Shown: one piece after another, positions 16,447 to 24,703 of the stretch
Position numbering within the stretch: the first letter of the stretch is position 1
How the letters are laid out: the number at the start of each line of letters is the position of its first letter
The notes under the pieces: model-generated
Databases searched by the model: none
Seen by the model: the letters and a program-made list of their open reading frames with translations, nothing else
What the model was told of the DNA's origin: nothing
Translations under genes and position numbers: made by a program
Origin: Candidatus Thorarchaeota archaeon
GTDB lineage: Archaea > Asgardarchaeota > Thorarchaeia > Thorarchaeales > Thorarchaeaceae
Direction: 5' to 3'
Assembly (NCBI GenBank): GCA_016933575.1
Contig: JAFGAR010000040.1
Location: forward strand, 62,001-126,000
DNA length: 64,000 nucleotides

Positions 16447-17664
16447 TTGCAGCGTAGATTAATGAATCTATTCTGGTCATCAATGGTCGTGTCTTATATG
16501 GACTGGACATCTCATACGATGGAGCGAATACCCGAATCTGGCACTTTACGGATGTTTGACCTGGCTAAGAAGCTAGAACGAAACGGGAAAAAGATCTATC
16601 ATTTTGAAGTTGGTCAACCTGATTATCCCACTCCTGATAATATTGCAAAAGCAGGCATAGAGGCTATCACGAAAGGCTTCACTAGGTATACTCCTGCTAG
16701 AGGTATTCCCCCCCTTCTCGATGCAATAGAAGACTCCTATAAATCACGAAATATCGATATTGATGGTTCAAAACATGTCATCGTAACGCCTGGTGCAAAG
16801 ATGGCACTGTTCCAGGGATTTCTAAGTAGCCTTGATGCAGGCGATGATGTTCTTCTTCTTGCTCCAGCTTGGCCAACTTATCGAGTAATGATACGCACAG
16901 TGAATGCAAAACCAGTTGATGTGTGTATGAAACCTGACCATACTCTCAATGAAGAAGCACTGAAGCATGCTATTGCTCGCACTGTTAGTGCTCTGATTAT
17001 TAATACTCCAAATAATCCTTCTGGAGGCGTTCTAACTAAAGAGGACATGAAGGTCATTCACGATTTGGCAATGGATCATGATTTTGTTGTTTTCTCTGAT
17101 GAGATCTATGAGATGCTGGTCTATGAAGGTTTCAAACAGACATCTATGCTCGAAGTCGATCCTAATCTGGAACGTTCCCTCATAATCAATGGTTTTAGCA
17201 AGACATATGCAATGACTGGCTGGAGACTTGGATATGCTATAGGAAATGAGGAGACCATCTCAAATATGGTTAGAATTCAACAAAACACAACCTCTTGTGC
17301 TACTTCCTTTGTCCAATATGCTGGTGTTGAGGCTCTCACTGGTGATCAGAGTTCAATTGAGAGAATGGTCCAAGAATACCAGAAGCGCCGCGATGAGATT
17401 ACTCGCCTCTTTAATAATATTGAAGGTGTTGGATGCATTAATCCCATGGGTGCATTCTATGTATTTCCTGACTTCTCTGAATATGGTCTAAGTAGTACAA
17501 CGCTTGCTGAGCTGATACTCAAGAAGATCGGTGTTTGTACGACTCCTGGAGTTGCATTTGGAGCGAAGTACGACAATTTCCTGAGGTTTTCATATGCTAC
17601 ATCTCTTCCTGAGATACGAGAGGGGATGGAGAAATTAGCAGAATTCCTGCCTACGCTCTTATAA
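16447..17664 (+). CDS. PLP-dependent class I aminotransferase
   Basis: A fold-type I aminotransferase of the archaeal aspartate/aromatic group. Visible signatures are HFEVGQPDYPTP (substrate loop), NTPNNPSGG, FSDEIYEML (PLP ring Asp/Tyr), the Schiff-base lysine in IINGFSKTYAMTGWRLGYAI, and the C-terminal FLRFSYATS with the carboxylate-binding Arg. The exact amino acid cannot be told. The TTG at 16447 is the track start, but the first 17-24 residues are not family-like; ATGs at 16462, 16498 or 16519 are more likely. It is followed by the YkgJ-like gene 50 nt later. Confidence 0.88.
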   Translation: MQRRLMNLFWSSMVVSYMDWTSHTMERIPESGTLRMFDLAKKLERNGKKIYHFEVGQPDYPTPDNIAKAGIEAITKGFTRYTPARGIPPLLDAIEDSYKSRNIDIDGSKHVIVTPGAKMALFQGFLSSLDAGDDVLLLAPAWPTYRVMIRTVNAKPVDVCMKPDHTLNEEALKHAIARTVSALIINTPNNPSGGVLTKEDMKVIHDLAMDHDFVVFSDEIYEMLVYEGFKQTSMLEVDPNLERSLIINGFSKTYAMTGWRLGYAIGNEETISNMVRIQQNTTSCATSFVQYAGVEALTGDQSSIERMVQEYQKRRDEITRLFNNIEGVGCINPMGAFYVFPDFSEYGLSSTTLAELILKKIGVCTTPGVAFGAKYDNFLRFSYATSLPEIREGMEKLAEFLPTLL

Positions 17665-17715
17665 GCTAAAAGTTGTTTAAATTACTCACTAATAATAGAG
17701 CTCGAGTAATTTCAA

Positions 17716-18309
17716 ATGACACGTAAAAAAGGGAAGAACTTAGTAGAAGAAAAACCCCCTCATTTTGAGTGCACAAAATGTGGGACCTGTTGTCGTGATG
17801 ATTCAATTCTAATAACAGTCACGGGAGGTGATATCAAGAATATTTCATCTGTTTTGGATCTAAGTCCCGAGGAAATCCTTCGAGCACTCGACTTCTATAT
17901 TACCTCAGATGACAGACCAGCTCCCCTTGGTCTAAAGGATATTCCCTCTCCAATCACTGAACGTGGCAAGGCATTGATTGCTCTTAGAAAGATGGAGAAT
18001 GGGGAATGTATCTTCCTCAAGGATGACCTCTGCATGATTCACACATTTCGTCCAGTGGTATGTCAGTCTTTTCCATTTGTGTTTTCTATAAAGGGTGGTG
18101 AGATAATGTGGGGGCTAAGTGCAAAGAAAGAAATCTGTCCCGGGCTTGGAACTGGTCCACTTGTTTCTGTTGATGAACTTGGTAGTCTTGCAGAATTGGT
18201 ACTAAGAGAGATAGGCAATTATCACGTATTTGTAGATGAATGGAACCAGAATGGAGGAGGGTCTACACTCAACCTCATTCGTACTATTCTCTCTGATGCG
18301 CGTTTCTAA
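17716..18309 (+). CDS. YkgJ-type Cys-cluster protein
   Basis: The N-terminal ECTKCGTCCRDD and the later CIFLKDDLCMIHTFRPVVCQSFPF are the two conserved Cys blocks of the YkgJ/UPF0153 family, which together bind a metal, probably zinc or an Fe-S cluster. The reaction of the family is unknown. The 197-aa length is normal for archaeal members, with a basic N-terminal tail before the first Cys block. It converges on the paralogue pair, with 3 nt between the stops. Confidence 0.82.
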   Translation: MTRKKGKNLVEEKPPHFECTKCGTCCRDDSILITVTGGDIKNISSVLDLSPEEILRALDFYITSDDRPAPLGLKDIPSPITERGKALIALRKMENGECIFLKDDLCMIHTFRPVVCQSFPFVFSIKGGEIMWGLSAKKEICPGLGTGPLVSVDELGSLAELVLREIGNYHVFVDEWNQNGGGSTLNLIRTILSDARF

Positions 18310-18312
18310 ATT

Positions 18313-19272
18313 CTACAGTTTTGTCAAGATTTGTAGAATATTCCCAAAATTATGCTCAACTGTTCTACTCTTCTCAGCATATCCAGAAAGTACTTTCAAT
18401 CGATCATCATTCTTTTCCATTTCCATAAACCGGTCAGAACGTATCTCATCATGAATGCTCTTATTGAGACTAAGAATCTCATCTGACGACCTGAGGATAT
18501 ATTGAAGCATCTTGATTAGCAGGTTGAAGTCATTGATATCTCTAAGTTGTAACGTTTGACTATAGAATTGAAATTCCATCCTTGCCAATCGTTCACGCAT
18601 TCTGATGAGATTGAGGACCCATGATTGAGCTTCGTCATCTTCCAATTTTTGATGAAGGTCTGACCAATAGTGCTGTTGTTCTAATAGCTGTACAAGATAG
18701 TTCTGCAGAAAGAGGAAATGGTCCACTCCATTCTCAATGTCATCTTCTGTTCCGATTGGTTTCATCATAGAGTCCATTTGACTATGCTTTACAGCAATTT
18801 TGAGTGAGAATTTGTCAACATATCGTTTGATCTCATCGGTCTTCTCTCTTTTTGTCATGAGGTCTGCGAAAGTGTCACCAAGAGTCAGGATGAATTTGTA
18901 AAGACACTCGGAACAAATCTCAGCATTTGCAGTTGCTTCTTTTGTTGATAGAAATTGAAGTGCATCTTCTAGGTCGTCCGCTGGTACATCTTTTCCATGA
19001 ATTCTAAGAACCCAACCCTGAGAAATGCAATACACCTTGTTATCGGGGTAATTGATGAAGATGGAAGCATAACATACATTTCCCTCCGATGCTTGTTCTT
19101 CCTCCATACTCTCCTTATCGCGGTGAAAACCAAATATGGATGGGTCTATCTCAATGGCTTCAATCTCAAGAACACTATCATCATTGACACAGAGTTTCTC
19201 ATCTCCAAATACCTTGTAACATGGACACCCTCTGACCATTTTAATTGAAGATGATTCTTGATCGCTTAACAC
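18313..19272 (-). CDS. Unknown Cys-containing protein, tandem paralogue 1
   Basis: Family not recognised. The N-terminal 130 residues contain GCPCYKVFGDEKLCVNDD, a beta-rich stretch with DPSIFGF, then a third Cys pair ICSECLYKFILTLG; the Cys pattern suggests a zinc or Fe-S site. Residues 140-319 are helical. It is clearly homologous to the next upstream gene along its whole length, so the two arose by duplication. MVRGCPCYK at 19239 is an alternative start. No signal peptide or TM. Confidence 0.65.
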   Translation of the reverse strand: MLSDQESSSIKMVRGCPCYKVFGDEKLCVNDDSVLEIEAIEIDPSIFGFHRDKESMEEEQASEGNVCYASIFINYPDNKVYCISQGWVLRIHGKDVPADDLEDALQFLSTKEATANAEICSECLYKFILTLGDTFADLMTKREKTDEIKRYVDKFSLKIAVKHSQMDSMMKPIGTEDDIENGVDHFLFLQNYLVQLLEQQHYWSDLHQKLEDDEAQSWVLNLIRMRERLARMEFQFYSQTLQLRDINDFNLLIKMLQYILRSSDEILSLNKSIHDEIRSDRFMEMEKNDDRLKVLSGYAEKSRTVEHNFGNILQILTKL

Positions 19273-19357
19273 ATTGCTCTGCTCCAGACGATAATATTCC
19301 GATTGTTAGCTCTTTTTCTACTCTAAAAAGATATTTCTAGTTGGCATTTAGGAGTTC

Positions 19358-20278
19358 TTATACGGTGTGTTGATCGATTTCAGTTAACACTCTCACAAGA
19401 TTACTAAATCTGTATTCCGTCCTCTTCCTTTTTTCAGAATGCGTGTGCAATTTCTCCTGTAAGTCTTTACTCAGAATATTGCGTTCCATCAGGTCATAGG
19501 TCTTCTCTCTGATCAGATCGCTTAGTTGTATTACTCTCTCAGACACCCCAACCATGAATCTGAGTGCCTCCAGCGCATCAATCTCCTGTGGCGGATTTTC
19601 CAACTCTAGTACCTGCGATAAGAAAATGACCTCAAGTCTGTAGAACTCTCTGTAGCAATCAACAAGTTCTATTAAAGCAATATCAGCTTGTGACTTCTTT
19701 AGTTTTAGCGTTAAAGCCGCCCATTGAGACCGAGTGGAGTTGATTCGTTTGATATGTCTCTTCATAGCTTTGGCATAATCGCTAATTGATTCACCTTTCA
19801 CTGAGTAATTAACTATCTCAGCTGCCATTTTCATAGAAACCTCTTTCACGTAGGTTGTGACTATTTCACCTCTTTCCGTATCTGTCAGGAATCCCTCTGA
19901 TGCCTCTCCAAGTGTTCGCAGATATTTATACAGACACTCTGAACAGATTATACCATCACTACTCTTCTCTGTGGATGTTACGAATTGTAGGGCACTATCA
20001 ACCTCTGAAGATTTGACGTCCTTGTCATTGATTCTTATCCTCTTGCCTTGACTCACACAATAACAATAGCCCTCGTTTCTATCAAGGTAGATTAGAAGAT
20101 AGCACATATTCTCATTGTTACTCTTATGCTCTAGGAGTTCTTCAATTGTATTAATTTGTTCGAAAAATGAAGGATCTACTGAGATTGCTCTGATTGGAAG
20201 AACATCATCGTTATTTAGGCACACTTTCTCTTTTTCTTCTATTCCAAATTCCTTGTAGCACGGACATCCCTTGACCAA
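19358..20278 (-). CDS. Unknown Cys-containing protein, tandem paralogue 2
   Basis: Paralogue of the gene at 18313: KGCPCYKEFG ... KVCLNNDDVLPIRAISVDPS and IICSECLYKYLRTLGE align with it directly, followed by a similar helical C-terminus. The track start is a TTG at 20278 just before the first Cys pair. The frame is open about 90 nt further upstream and encodes SNQTSTCLVKG, similar to the N-terminus of paralogue 1, so the true start may be a rare codon upstream. Probably co-transcribed with its twin (85-nt gap). Confidence 0.62.
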   Translation of the reverse strand: MVKGCPCYKEFGIEEKEKVCLNNDDVLPIRAISVDPSFFEQINTIEELLEHKSNNENMCYLLIYLDRNEGYCYCVSQGKRIRINDKDVKSSEVDSALQFVTSTEKSSDGIICSECLYKYLRTLGEASEGFLTDTERGEIVTTYVKEVSMKMAAEIVNYSVKGESISDYAKAMKRHIKRINSTRSQWAALTLKLKKSQADIALIELVDCYREFYRLEVIFLSQVLELENPPQEIDALEALRFMVGVSERVIQLSDLIREKTYDLMERNILSKDLQEKLHTHSEKRKRTEYRFSNLVRVLTEIDQHTV

Positions 20279-20380
20279 GCATGTTGATGTCTGATTGGAG
20301 TCAACTGGATTTGAATCAAGATCAATTCCAGAGGCCTCATGCTTAATCTGTTACACGCTCCTTTGAGGGGGAATCCTCAG

Positions 20381-20399
20381 TATTAGATATAACCTAATA
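20381..20399. promoter_or_regulatory. Inverted repeat TATTAG-N7-CTAATA over a TATA-like box
   Basis: An imperfectly spaced palindrome surrounds ATATAAC in the gap between the paralogue pair and the ribbon-helix-helix gene. It could be the paralogue promoter with an operator. The rest of the 20279-20538 gap shows no gene that I can support. Confidence 0.25.
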
Positions 20400-20538
20400 T
20401 GAATAGATATCAAGGTTTCTTATATGGACATCTAGCGTATCACTCGACGCGCCAAAGACAGGCCTCTTACCTTCTATACACTTTTCAATCATTCTCGCAT
20501 GTCGAAATAGTGTACTATCTGCTTGATTTTGAGATTGA

Positions 20539-20679
20539 TTATCCCCAGAGCTCTCGTTTGAGTAGATCTCGAATCGCTATTCTGATTGCCTCTGACCTGT
20601 TTGGGTAGAGATTGTTTTCAACCAAGCGTTCAAGTCCCTCGACGTATTGTTCAGGAATATGCAATGTTACTAGCTTCAT
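20539..20679 (-). CDS. Tiny ribbon-helix-helix (CopG/MetJ-like) protein, 46 aa
   Basis: MKLVTLHIPEQYVEGLERLV then NNLYPNRSEAIRIAIRDLL is a complete ribbon-helix-helix domain: one beta strand, helix, turn with conserved N-R-S-E-A, and a second helix. Such proteins dimerise and bind short palindromes through the strand. The track ORF starts earlier, but AGGAG lies 10 nt before the ATG at 20679 and the family begins there, so the 46-aa form is chosen. No toxin gene is adjacent, so it is probably a stand-alone regulator. Confidence 0.8.
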   Translation of the reverse strand: MKLVTLHIPEQYVEGLERLVENNLYPNRSEAIRIAIRDLLKRELWG

Positions 20680-20682
20680 GAT

Positions 20683-20739
20683 GAGTAATCTCCTGATAGG
20701 GTTCTGTGTCATACATGAATATGGTTGTGAGTAATACTC
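20683..20739. promoter_or_regulatory. Candidate operator pair for the RHH protein
   Basis: GAGTAATACTC (20729-20739, a perfect palindrome about a central A) and the related GAGTAATCTC (20683-20692, just upstream of the start codon) sit in the leader of the ribbon-helix-helix gene. Short palindromes of this size are typical RHH operators, so autoregulation is plausible but unproven. Confidence 0.3.
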
Positions 20740-20802
20740 GCTTGGCACTAGAATTCAGAAGTTTGATATTGATTCAAAATAATAATTGAATGAGGTAGAG
20801 TA

Positions 20803-21096
20803 TTGAGCGATTGGGAAGAACGAAGACGAAAATCGTGGGGATATTATGTATGCCTTCTCATATTAATCTGGCCTGTTTTTTTGATACCAGTGAATCTATT
20901 TCTTGCTATTCTGTATTTAGAATTTGATTATCTAATTCTCTCCTTCATGTACGCAATACTAGTAATTGGACTTGTTCTTGGTTTTGGCGCAAGATATCGC
21001 TATCGAGGGATAAATCCTGCATCAAGGAATCCAATCAATGTGGGTGATGGCCACTATTTTGAAAGAATAGGTGCAGATGAGTCAGAGTACCCATAA
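20803..21096 (+). CDS. Small two-TM membrane protein
   Basis: Not recognised. A charged N-terminus (MSDWEERRRKSW, TTG start) is followed by two hydrophobic helices (about residues 13-37 and 43-65), then RYRYRG and a polar C-terminal tail. The basic loop positions suggest both ends in the cytosol. It is divergent from the RHH gene, which might regulate it because the candidate operators lie between them. Function unknown. Confidence 0.55.
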   Translation: MSDWEERRRKSWGYYVCLLILIWPVFLIPVNLFLAILYLEFDYLILSFMYAILVIGLVLGFGARYRYRGINPASRNPINVGDGHYFERIGADESEYP

Positions 21097-21207
21097 TACT
21101 TCTAGCAACCTGCTAAGGTATTTGAAACTAATTTGGCCGTCAGGATAGAAGTTATATGACTGAGGAATTGAACCCCGACCTGTGCCCAACCATAGGTCGT
21201 GTACAAA

Positions 21208-23322
21208 ATGGACCGGCAGAAAGGAATCGACGTATTGTTCAATCCTCGCACAATAGCAGTGATTGGAGCATCAGAGACCCGTGGGAAACTTGGTAATGAT
21301 GTCATGAGGAATCTTATCGAGAGCGGATATGAAGGTCGAATATATCCAATAAATCCAAAATCGAGTGATATTCTTGGTCATAGAGCATATCGGTCGATTA
21401 TAGATATAGCTAGCACCATCGATGTTGCTGTCATTGTAATACCTGCCAAATTTGTGCTGAAAGCTGTAGAAGAATGCGGAGAAAAAGGTGTCAAAGCCTT
21501 AGTCATCATTACAGCTGGCTTCAAAGAGATTGGTCACGAAGGGCAAGAACTCGAGAAGAAGCTTGTTGATCTCGCTGAGAAATATGAGATGGTCATCCAA
21601 GGTCCCAATTGTCTTGGCATCATCAATACATCATCTCCTTACAACGCTTCATTCTCTTCAGGAACTCCCAGTAAAGGAACAATTGCTTTTGCCTCACAAT
21701 CTGGCGCTCTTATGACAGGTATTCTGGATTGGAGCCTTATGGAAAAGATTGGATTCTCAAAATTCGTAAGTCTTGGAAATAAGGCTCATCTCAATGAAGC
21801 TGACTTCATTGAGGCTTTTGGTCGCGATCCCGATTCAACGTTTATTCTCCTCTATATAGAGTCTGTAGTTGATGGGCACAAGTTTATGGAAGCCTGTCGA
21901 AAAGTCATTCCACAGAAACCAATCTTTGTTGTGAAATCGGGAGTAAGTGCTGCAGGCGCTAGAGCCGCATCTTCGCATACAGGATCTTTGGCTGGAAGTG
22001 ATACTGCTTATGATGTCGCTTTCAAACAGTCGGGAGTTCGAAGAGCTAATGATATGGCTGCTCTCTTTGACATTGCATCAGTGTTCGATGACATGTATCT
22101 GCCATCAGGAAACCGTGTAGCAATTGTGACAAATGCTGGGGGTCCGGGTATTCTCACAACAGATGCCTGCGAAGCTAGTGGTCTTGATATTGCTCAACTC
22201 TCATCGCAGACAATAGAATTCCTTAAGGAAAATCTGCCTCCTGCTGCCGCTGTCTATAATCCCATTGATGCGCTAGGAACTGCTCAACCTGAAGATTATG
22301 GACTTTGTATCGAGGCTGCACTTCGAGACGAAAATGTCGACTCAGTATTAGTTCTCTTAACTCCCCAAGCTATGACCAAAGAAACTGAAACTGCTCAAGT
22401 GATTGTTGATGCCCATACAAAATATCCTGACAAGCCTTTGATCGCAGTATTCATGGGCGGTAACTCGATGGTCTACCCAAGGATTGTGTTGACAGAAGGT
22501 CATATCCCCGTTTTTGATTTTCCAGAGCGAGCTGTGCATGCTCTTGCAGAGCTCTACAAATATACTGTAAGCCGGGATAGTCTTAGAGATGAATCCATAC
22601 CTAAATTCAAGGCAGATAAAAAGAAGGTTGAGAAAATCATTAGTGATGTGCGAAAAGATAACCGACGCGTTCTCCTTGGCAATGAAGCTCATGCTATAGC
22701 TGAAGCGTATGATATTCCGGTCGCAAAAATACGACTTGCAACGAGCTCGGAAGAAGCAAAGAATCTTGCAGAAGAACTTGGTTATCCAGTGGTCTTGAAG
22801 ATAGCAAGCCCTGATATAGTTCATAAGAGCGATATTGGTGGAATTAAGGTAGGTCTCAAGACGCCTGAGGAGGTTGAGGCAGCATTCCTTCAGATTCTCG
22901 ATAATGCCAAGAAACATATGCCTAAGGCGATTATCTATGGTGTCGACATACAGGAGATGGCTGAAACAGGAAAAGAACTGATCATTGGATGTTCTAGAGA
23001 TGTTCAGTTTGGTCCTCTGATAATGTTTGGAGCTGGTGGTATCTTTGTTAACTACCTCAAGGACATCTCCTTCAAACTTGCTCCTATGACACGAACTGAT
23101 GCTAATGAGCTCATCATGGAGACCAAAATTGGTACGCTTTTGAAAGGTGTCCGTGGTGAATTACCAAGTGATGTGATTGCTATAGAAGATACTATTCTGA
23201 AAATCAGTCAGCTTGTTACTGATTTTGAAGAGATAGTTGAACTTGATATCAATCCCGCCTTTGCCTATGACAAAGGAAAAGGTGTATCAGCAGTTGATGT
23301 GAAAATTACAATCGGCGGGTGA
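21208..23322 (+). CDS. acdA: ADP-forming acyl/acetyl-CoA synthetase, fused alpha-beta
   Basis: Converts acetyl-CoA (or another acyl-CoA), ADP and phosphate to acid, CoA and ATP, the substrate-level phosphorylation step of archaeal fermentation. Domains in order: CoA-binding Rossmann (about 8-130, TIAVIGASETRGKLG), succinyl-CoA-ligase-like flavodoxin domains with the phosphohistidine motif SSHTGSLAGSD near residue 260, and a C-terminal ATP-grasp domain (about 475-705). It is full length. ATG 21208 is preferred to GTG 21199. Its last 4 nt overlap the next gene, so the two are translationally coupled. Acyl specificity is not visible. Confidence 0.92.
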   Translation: MDRQKGIDVLFNPRTIAVIGASETRGKLGNDVMRNLIESGYEGRIYPINPKSSDILGHRAYRSIIDIASTIDVAVIVIPAKFVLKAVEECGEKGVKALVIITAGFKEIGHEGQELEKKLVDLAEKYEMVIQGPNCLGIINTSSPYNASFSSGTPSKGTIAFASQSGALMTGILDWSLMEKIGFSKFVSLGNKAHLNEADFIEAFGRDPDSTFILLYIESVVDGHKFMEACRKVIPQKPIFVVKSGVSAAGARAASSHTGSLAGSDTAYDVAFKQSGVRRANDMAALFDIASVFDDMYLPSGNRVAIVTNAGGPGILTTDACEASGLDIAQLSSQTIEFLKENLPPAAAVYNPIDALGTAQPEDYGLCIEAALRDENVDSVLVLLTPQAMTKETETAQVIVDAHTKYPDKPLIAVFMGGNSMVYPRIVLTEGHIPVFDFPERAVHALAELYKYTVSRDSLRDESIPKFKADKKKVEKIISDVRKDNRRVLLGNEAHAIAEAYDIPVAKIRLATSSEEAKNLAEELGYPVVLKIASPDIVHKSDIGGIKVGLKTPEEVEAAFLQILDNAKKHMPKAIIYGVDIQEMAETGKELIIGCSRDVQFGPLIMFGAGGIFVNYLKDISFKLAPMTRTDANELIMETKIGTLLKGVRGELPSDVIAIEDTILKISQLVTDFEEIVELDINPAFAYDKGKGVSAVDVKITIGG

Positions 23323-24392
23323 TTATAGTGGCGAGGAACATTGTGATTACAGGCGATACTGTAACTGGCAAGACAATGGTTGCAATTGCCTTGACAAATC
23401 GGTTCAAGGCAAATGGCAAGTCCGTTGGATATTTTAAACCCTCTGGCATGAAGAGTTTCATTCATAGTACCCCTGATGAGGATGTTGACGAAGATGCTGC
23501 AGTCATGAAAGAACTTCTAGGAATGGATGAGAAGTTGAGCTGCATCTGTCCAATTGTCCGCCATCTGTCAAGTTACGACGAACTACTTCGTATTGGGAAA
23601 GAGACCTTACACACTCGAGTATTCAAGTGCTATGAGCATATCGCAAAAGATAGTGACTATGTCATTATTGAAGGTACGAAGTCACCATGGAATCTTCTAC
23701 ATGTTGGACTATCTACACCAGAGATTGCTCAGGAGCTTGATGCGACTGTGATTTGTCTTGTTAACTTCCCCGATATCACTGCAATTGATGATGTTTTGAT
23801 GCAGAGCGAGCTTTTCACAAGTCATGGTATAAGTAAGATTGGAATTGTGCTGAATCTTGTGCCTCCTATGTTGAAGAAAGTTGTAAATGAAAACATCCGA
23901 CCCTTCTTTGAAGAACGTGGAATGTCCTTCTGTGGGGTACTGTACGATAACAGGGAACTGTTCAGTCCCACTATTGGAGAAATTTTGAGAGCCTTGAATG
24001 GTGAAATGGTCATTGGTACTGAAAAGTTGGATCTGCTTATTGACCAGTTTATTGTGGGGAGCATGGCTCCTGAAAACGCACTCAAGTGGTTCCGTAGGTC
24101 AAAAGATAAAGCAGTAATAACAAGTGGCGACAGAACTGACATCTGTCTTGCTGCCTTGGAAACTGACACAAACCTGCTTATTCTGACTGGAGGGATTGGT
24201 CCTGACATCGGTACACTGAGTAGAGCTCGTGAACTTGGTGTTCCCGTTATGATGACTGCACTCGATACATATGGAACAAGCAGAATTGTTGATGGTCTAA
24301 TTGGAACCATCACCGTAGAAAATAAGGAGAAAATCGCGGCTGTTGGCAGAATTGTGGGTGAAGCTCTCCAGCTCGATTCACTAGATTTGTAA
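23319..24392 (+). CDS. BioD-like P-loop plus DRTGG domain protein
   Basis: The N-terminal half is a dethiobiotin-synthetase-like P-loop NTPase (VITGDTVTGKTMVAIAL, YVIIEGTKSP); the C-terminal third is a DRTGG domain (GDRTDICLAALETDTNLLIL). This is the same layout as the regulatory N-terminus of long phosphotransacetylases, here without the catalytic part. The start GTG overlaps the TGA of the acyl-CoA synthetase, so it probably senses or regulates that enzyme through nucleotide or acyl-phosphate binding. The enzyme activity, if any, is unknown. Confidence 0.85.
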   Translation: MIIVARNIVITGDTVTGKTMVAIALTNRFKANGKSVGYFKPSGMKSFIHSTPDEDVDEDAAVMKELLGMDEKLSCICPIVRHLSSYDELLRIGKETLHTRVFKCYEHIAKDSDYVIIEGTKSPWNLLHVGLSTPEIAQELDATVICLVNFPDITAIDDVLMQSELFTSHGISKIGIVLNLVPPMLKKVVNENIRPFFEERGMSFCGVLYDNRELFSPTIGEILRALNGEMVIGTEKLDLLIDQFIVGSMAPENALKWFRRSKDKAVITSGDRTDICLAALETDTNLLILTGGIGPDIGTLSRARELGVPVMMTALDTYGTSRIVDGLIGTITVENKEKIAAVGRIVGEALQLDSLDL

Positions 24393-24703
24393 AATGGGGA
24401 AGGGAGCAATAAGTGCTCCCGACTTAGAAAGAAGTGATTGTGCAATCGCCGGGAGGAGCTTGCACATTCAAAACGAGTAGTAATAGACCTCCCATAAGTC
24501 CCCTTGTATAGTTGAGCTATTACATGGTTATTATACAGGGGGTATTCTGTGTGTGATACAGACACTGTCACCATAATTCTAACCAGATATACATGGTAAA
24601 ACCTCAAAATTGCTCATCTGAGTTTGTTTTTCAATTCCTAGCAATACATTTATGCTAGGGTAAATTATCGAAATTCTGTTATTCTTAAATATGAGGTGAA
24701 TAA
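24393..24703. other. 311-nt intergenic region with RNA-like hairpins
   Basis: No ORF is supportable here. It holds a terminator-like hairpin at 24402, GTGCAA/TTGCAC at 24440-24465, and an 11-bp stem CCCCTTGTATA/TATACAGGGGG at 24500-24542 in which the only mismatch would be a G-U pair in RNA. The 3' end has AT-rich promoter-like sequence and GAGGTGA before the nitroreductase start. Confidence 0.4.
24402..24420 (+). terminator. Hairpin after BioD/DRTGG gene
   Basis: GGGAGCA and TGCTCCC form a perfect 7-bp stem with a 5-nt loop, 10 nt after the stop codon. No T-run follows, so termination is likely but not certain. Confidence 0.45.

Noticed and set aside
22357-22917. 186-aa minus-strand ORF within the ADP-forming synthetase
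   Set aside because: Antisense to the conserved ATP-grasp region; Cys/Phe-rich shadow frame.
24430-24560. tRNA or C/D box RNA in the 311-nt intergenic gap
   Set aside because: No T-loop GTTCRANNC, no acceptor pairing and no RUGAUGA/CUGA boxes; only generic hairpins.
23822-24607. 261-aa minus-strand ORF over the BioD/DRTGG gene
   Set aside because: Antisense to a well-recognised P-loop/DRTGG gene; Ser/Pro/Leu composition typical of a shadow frame.
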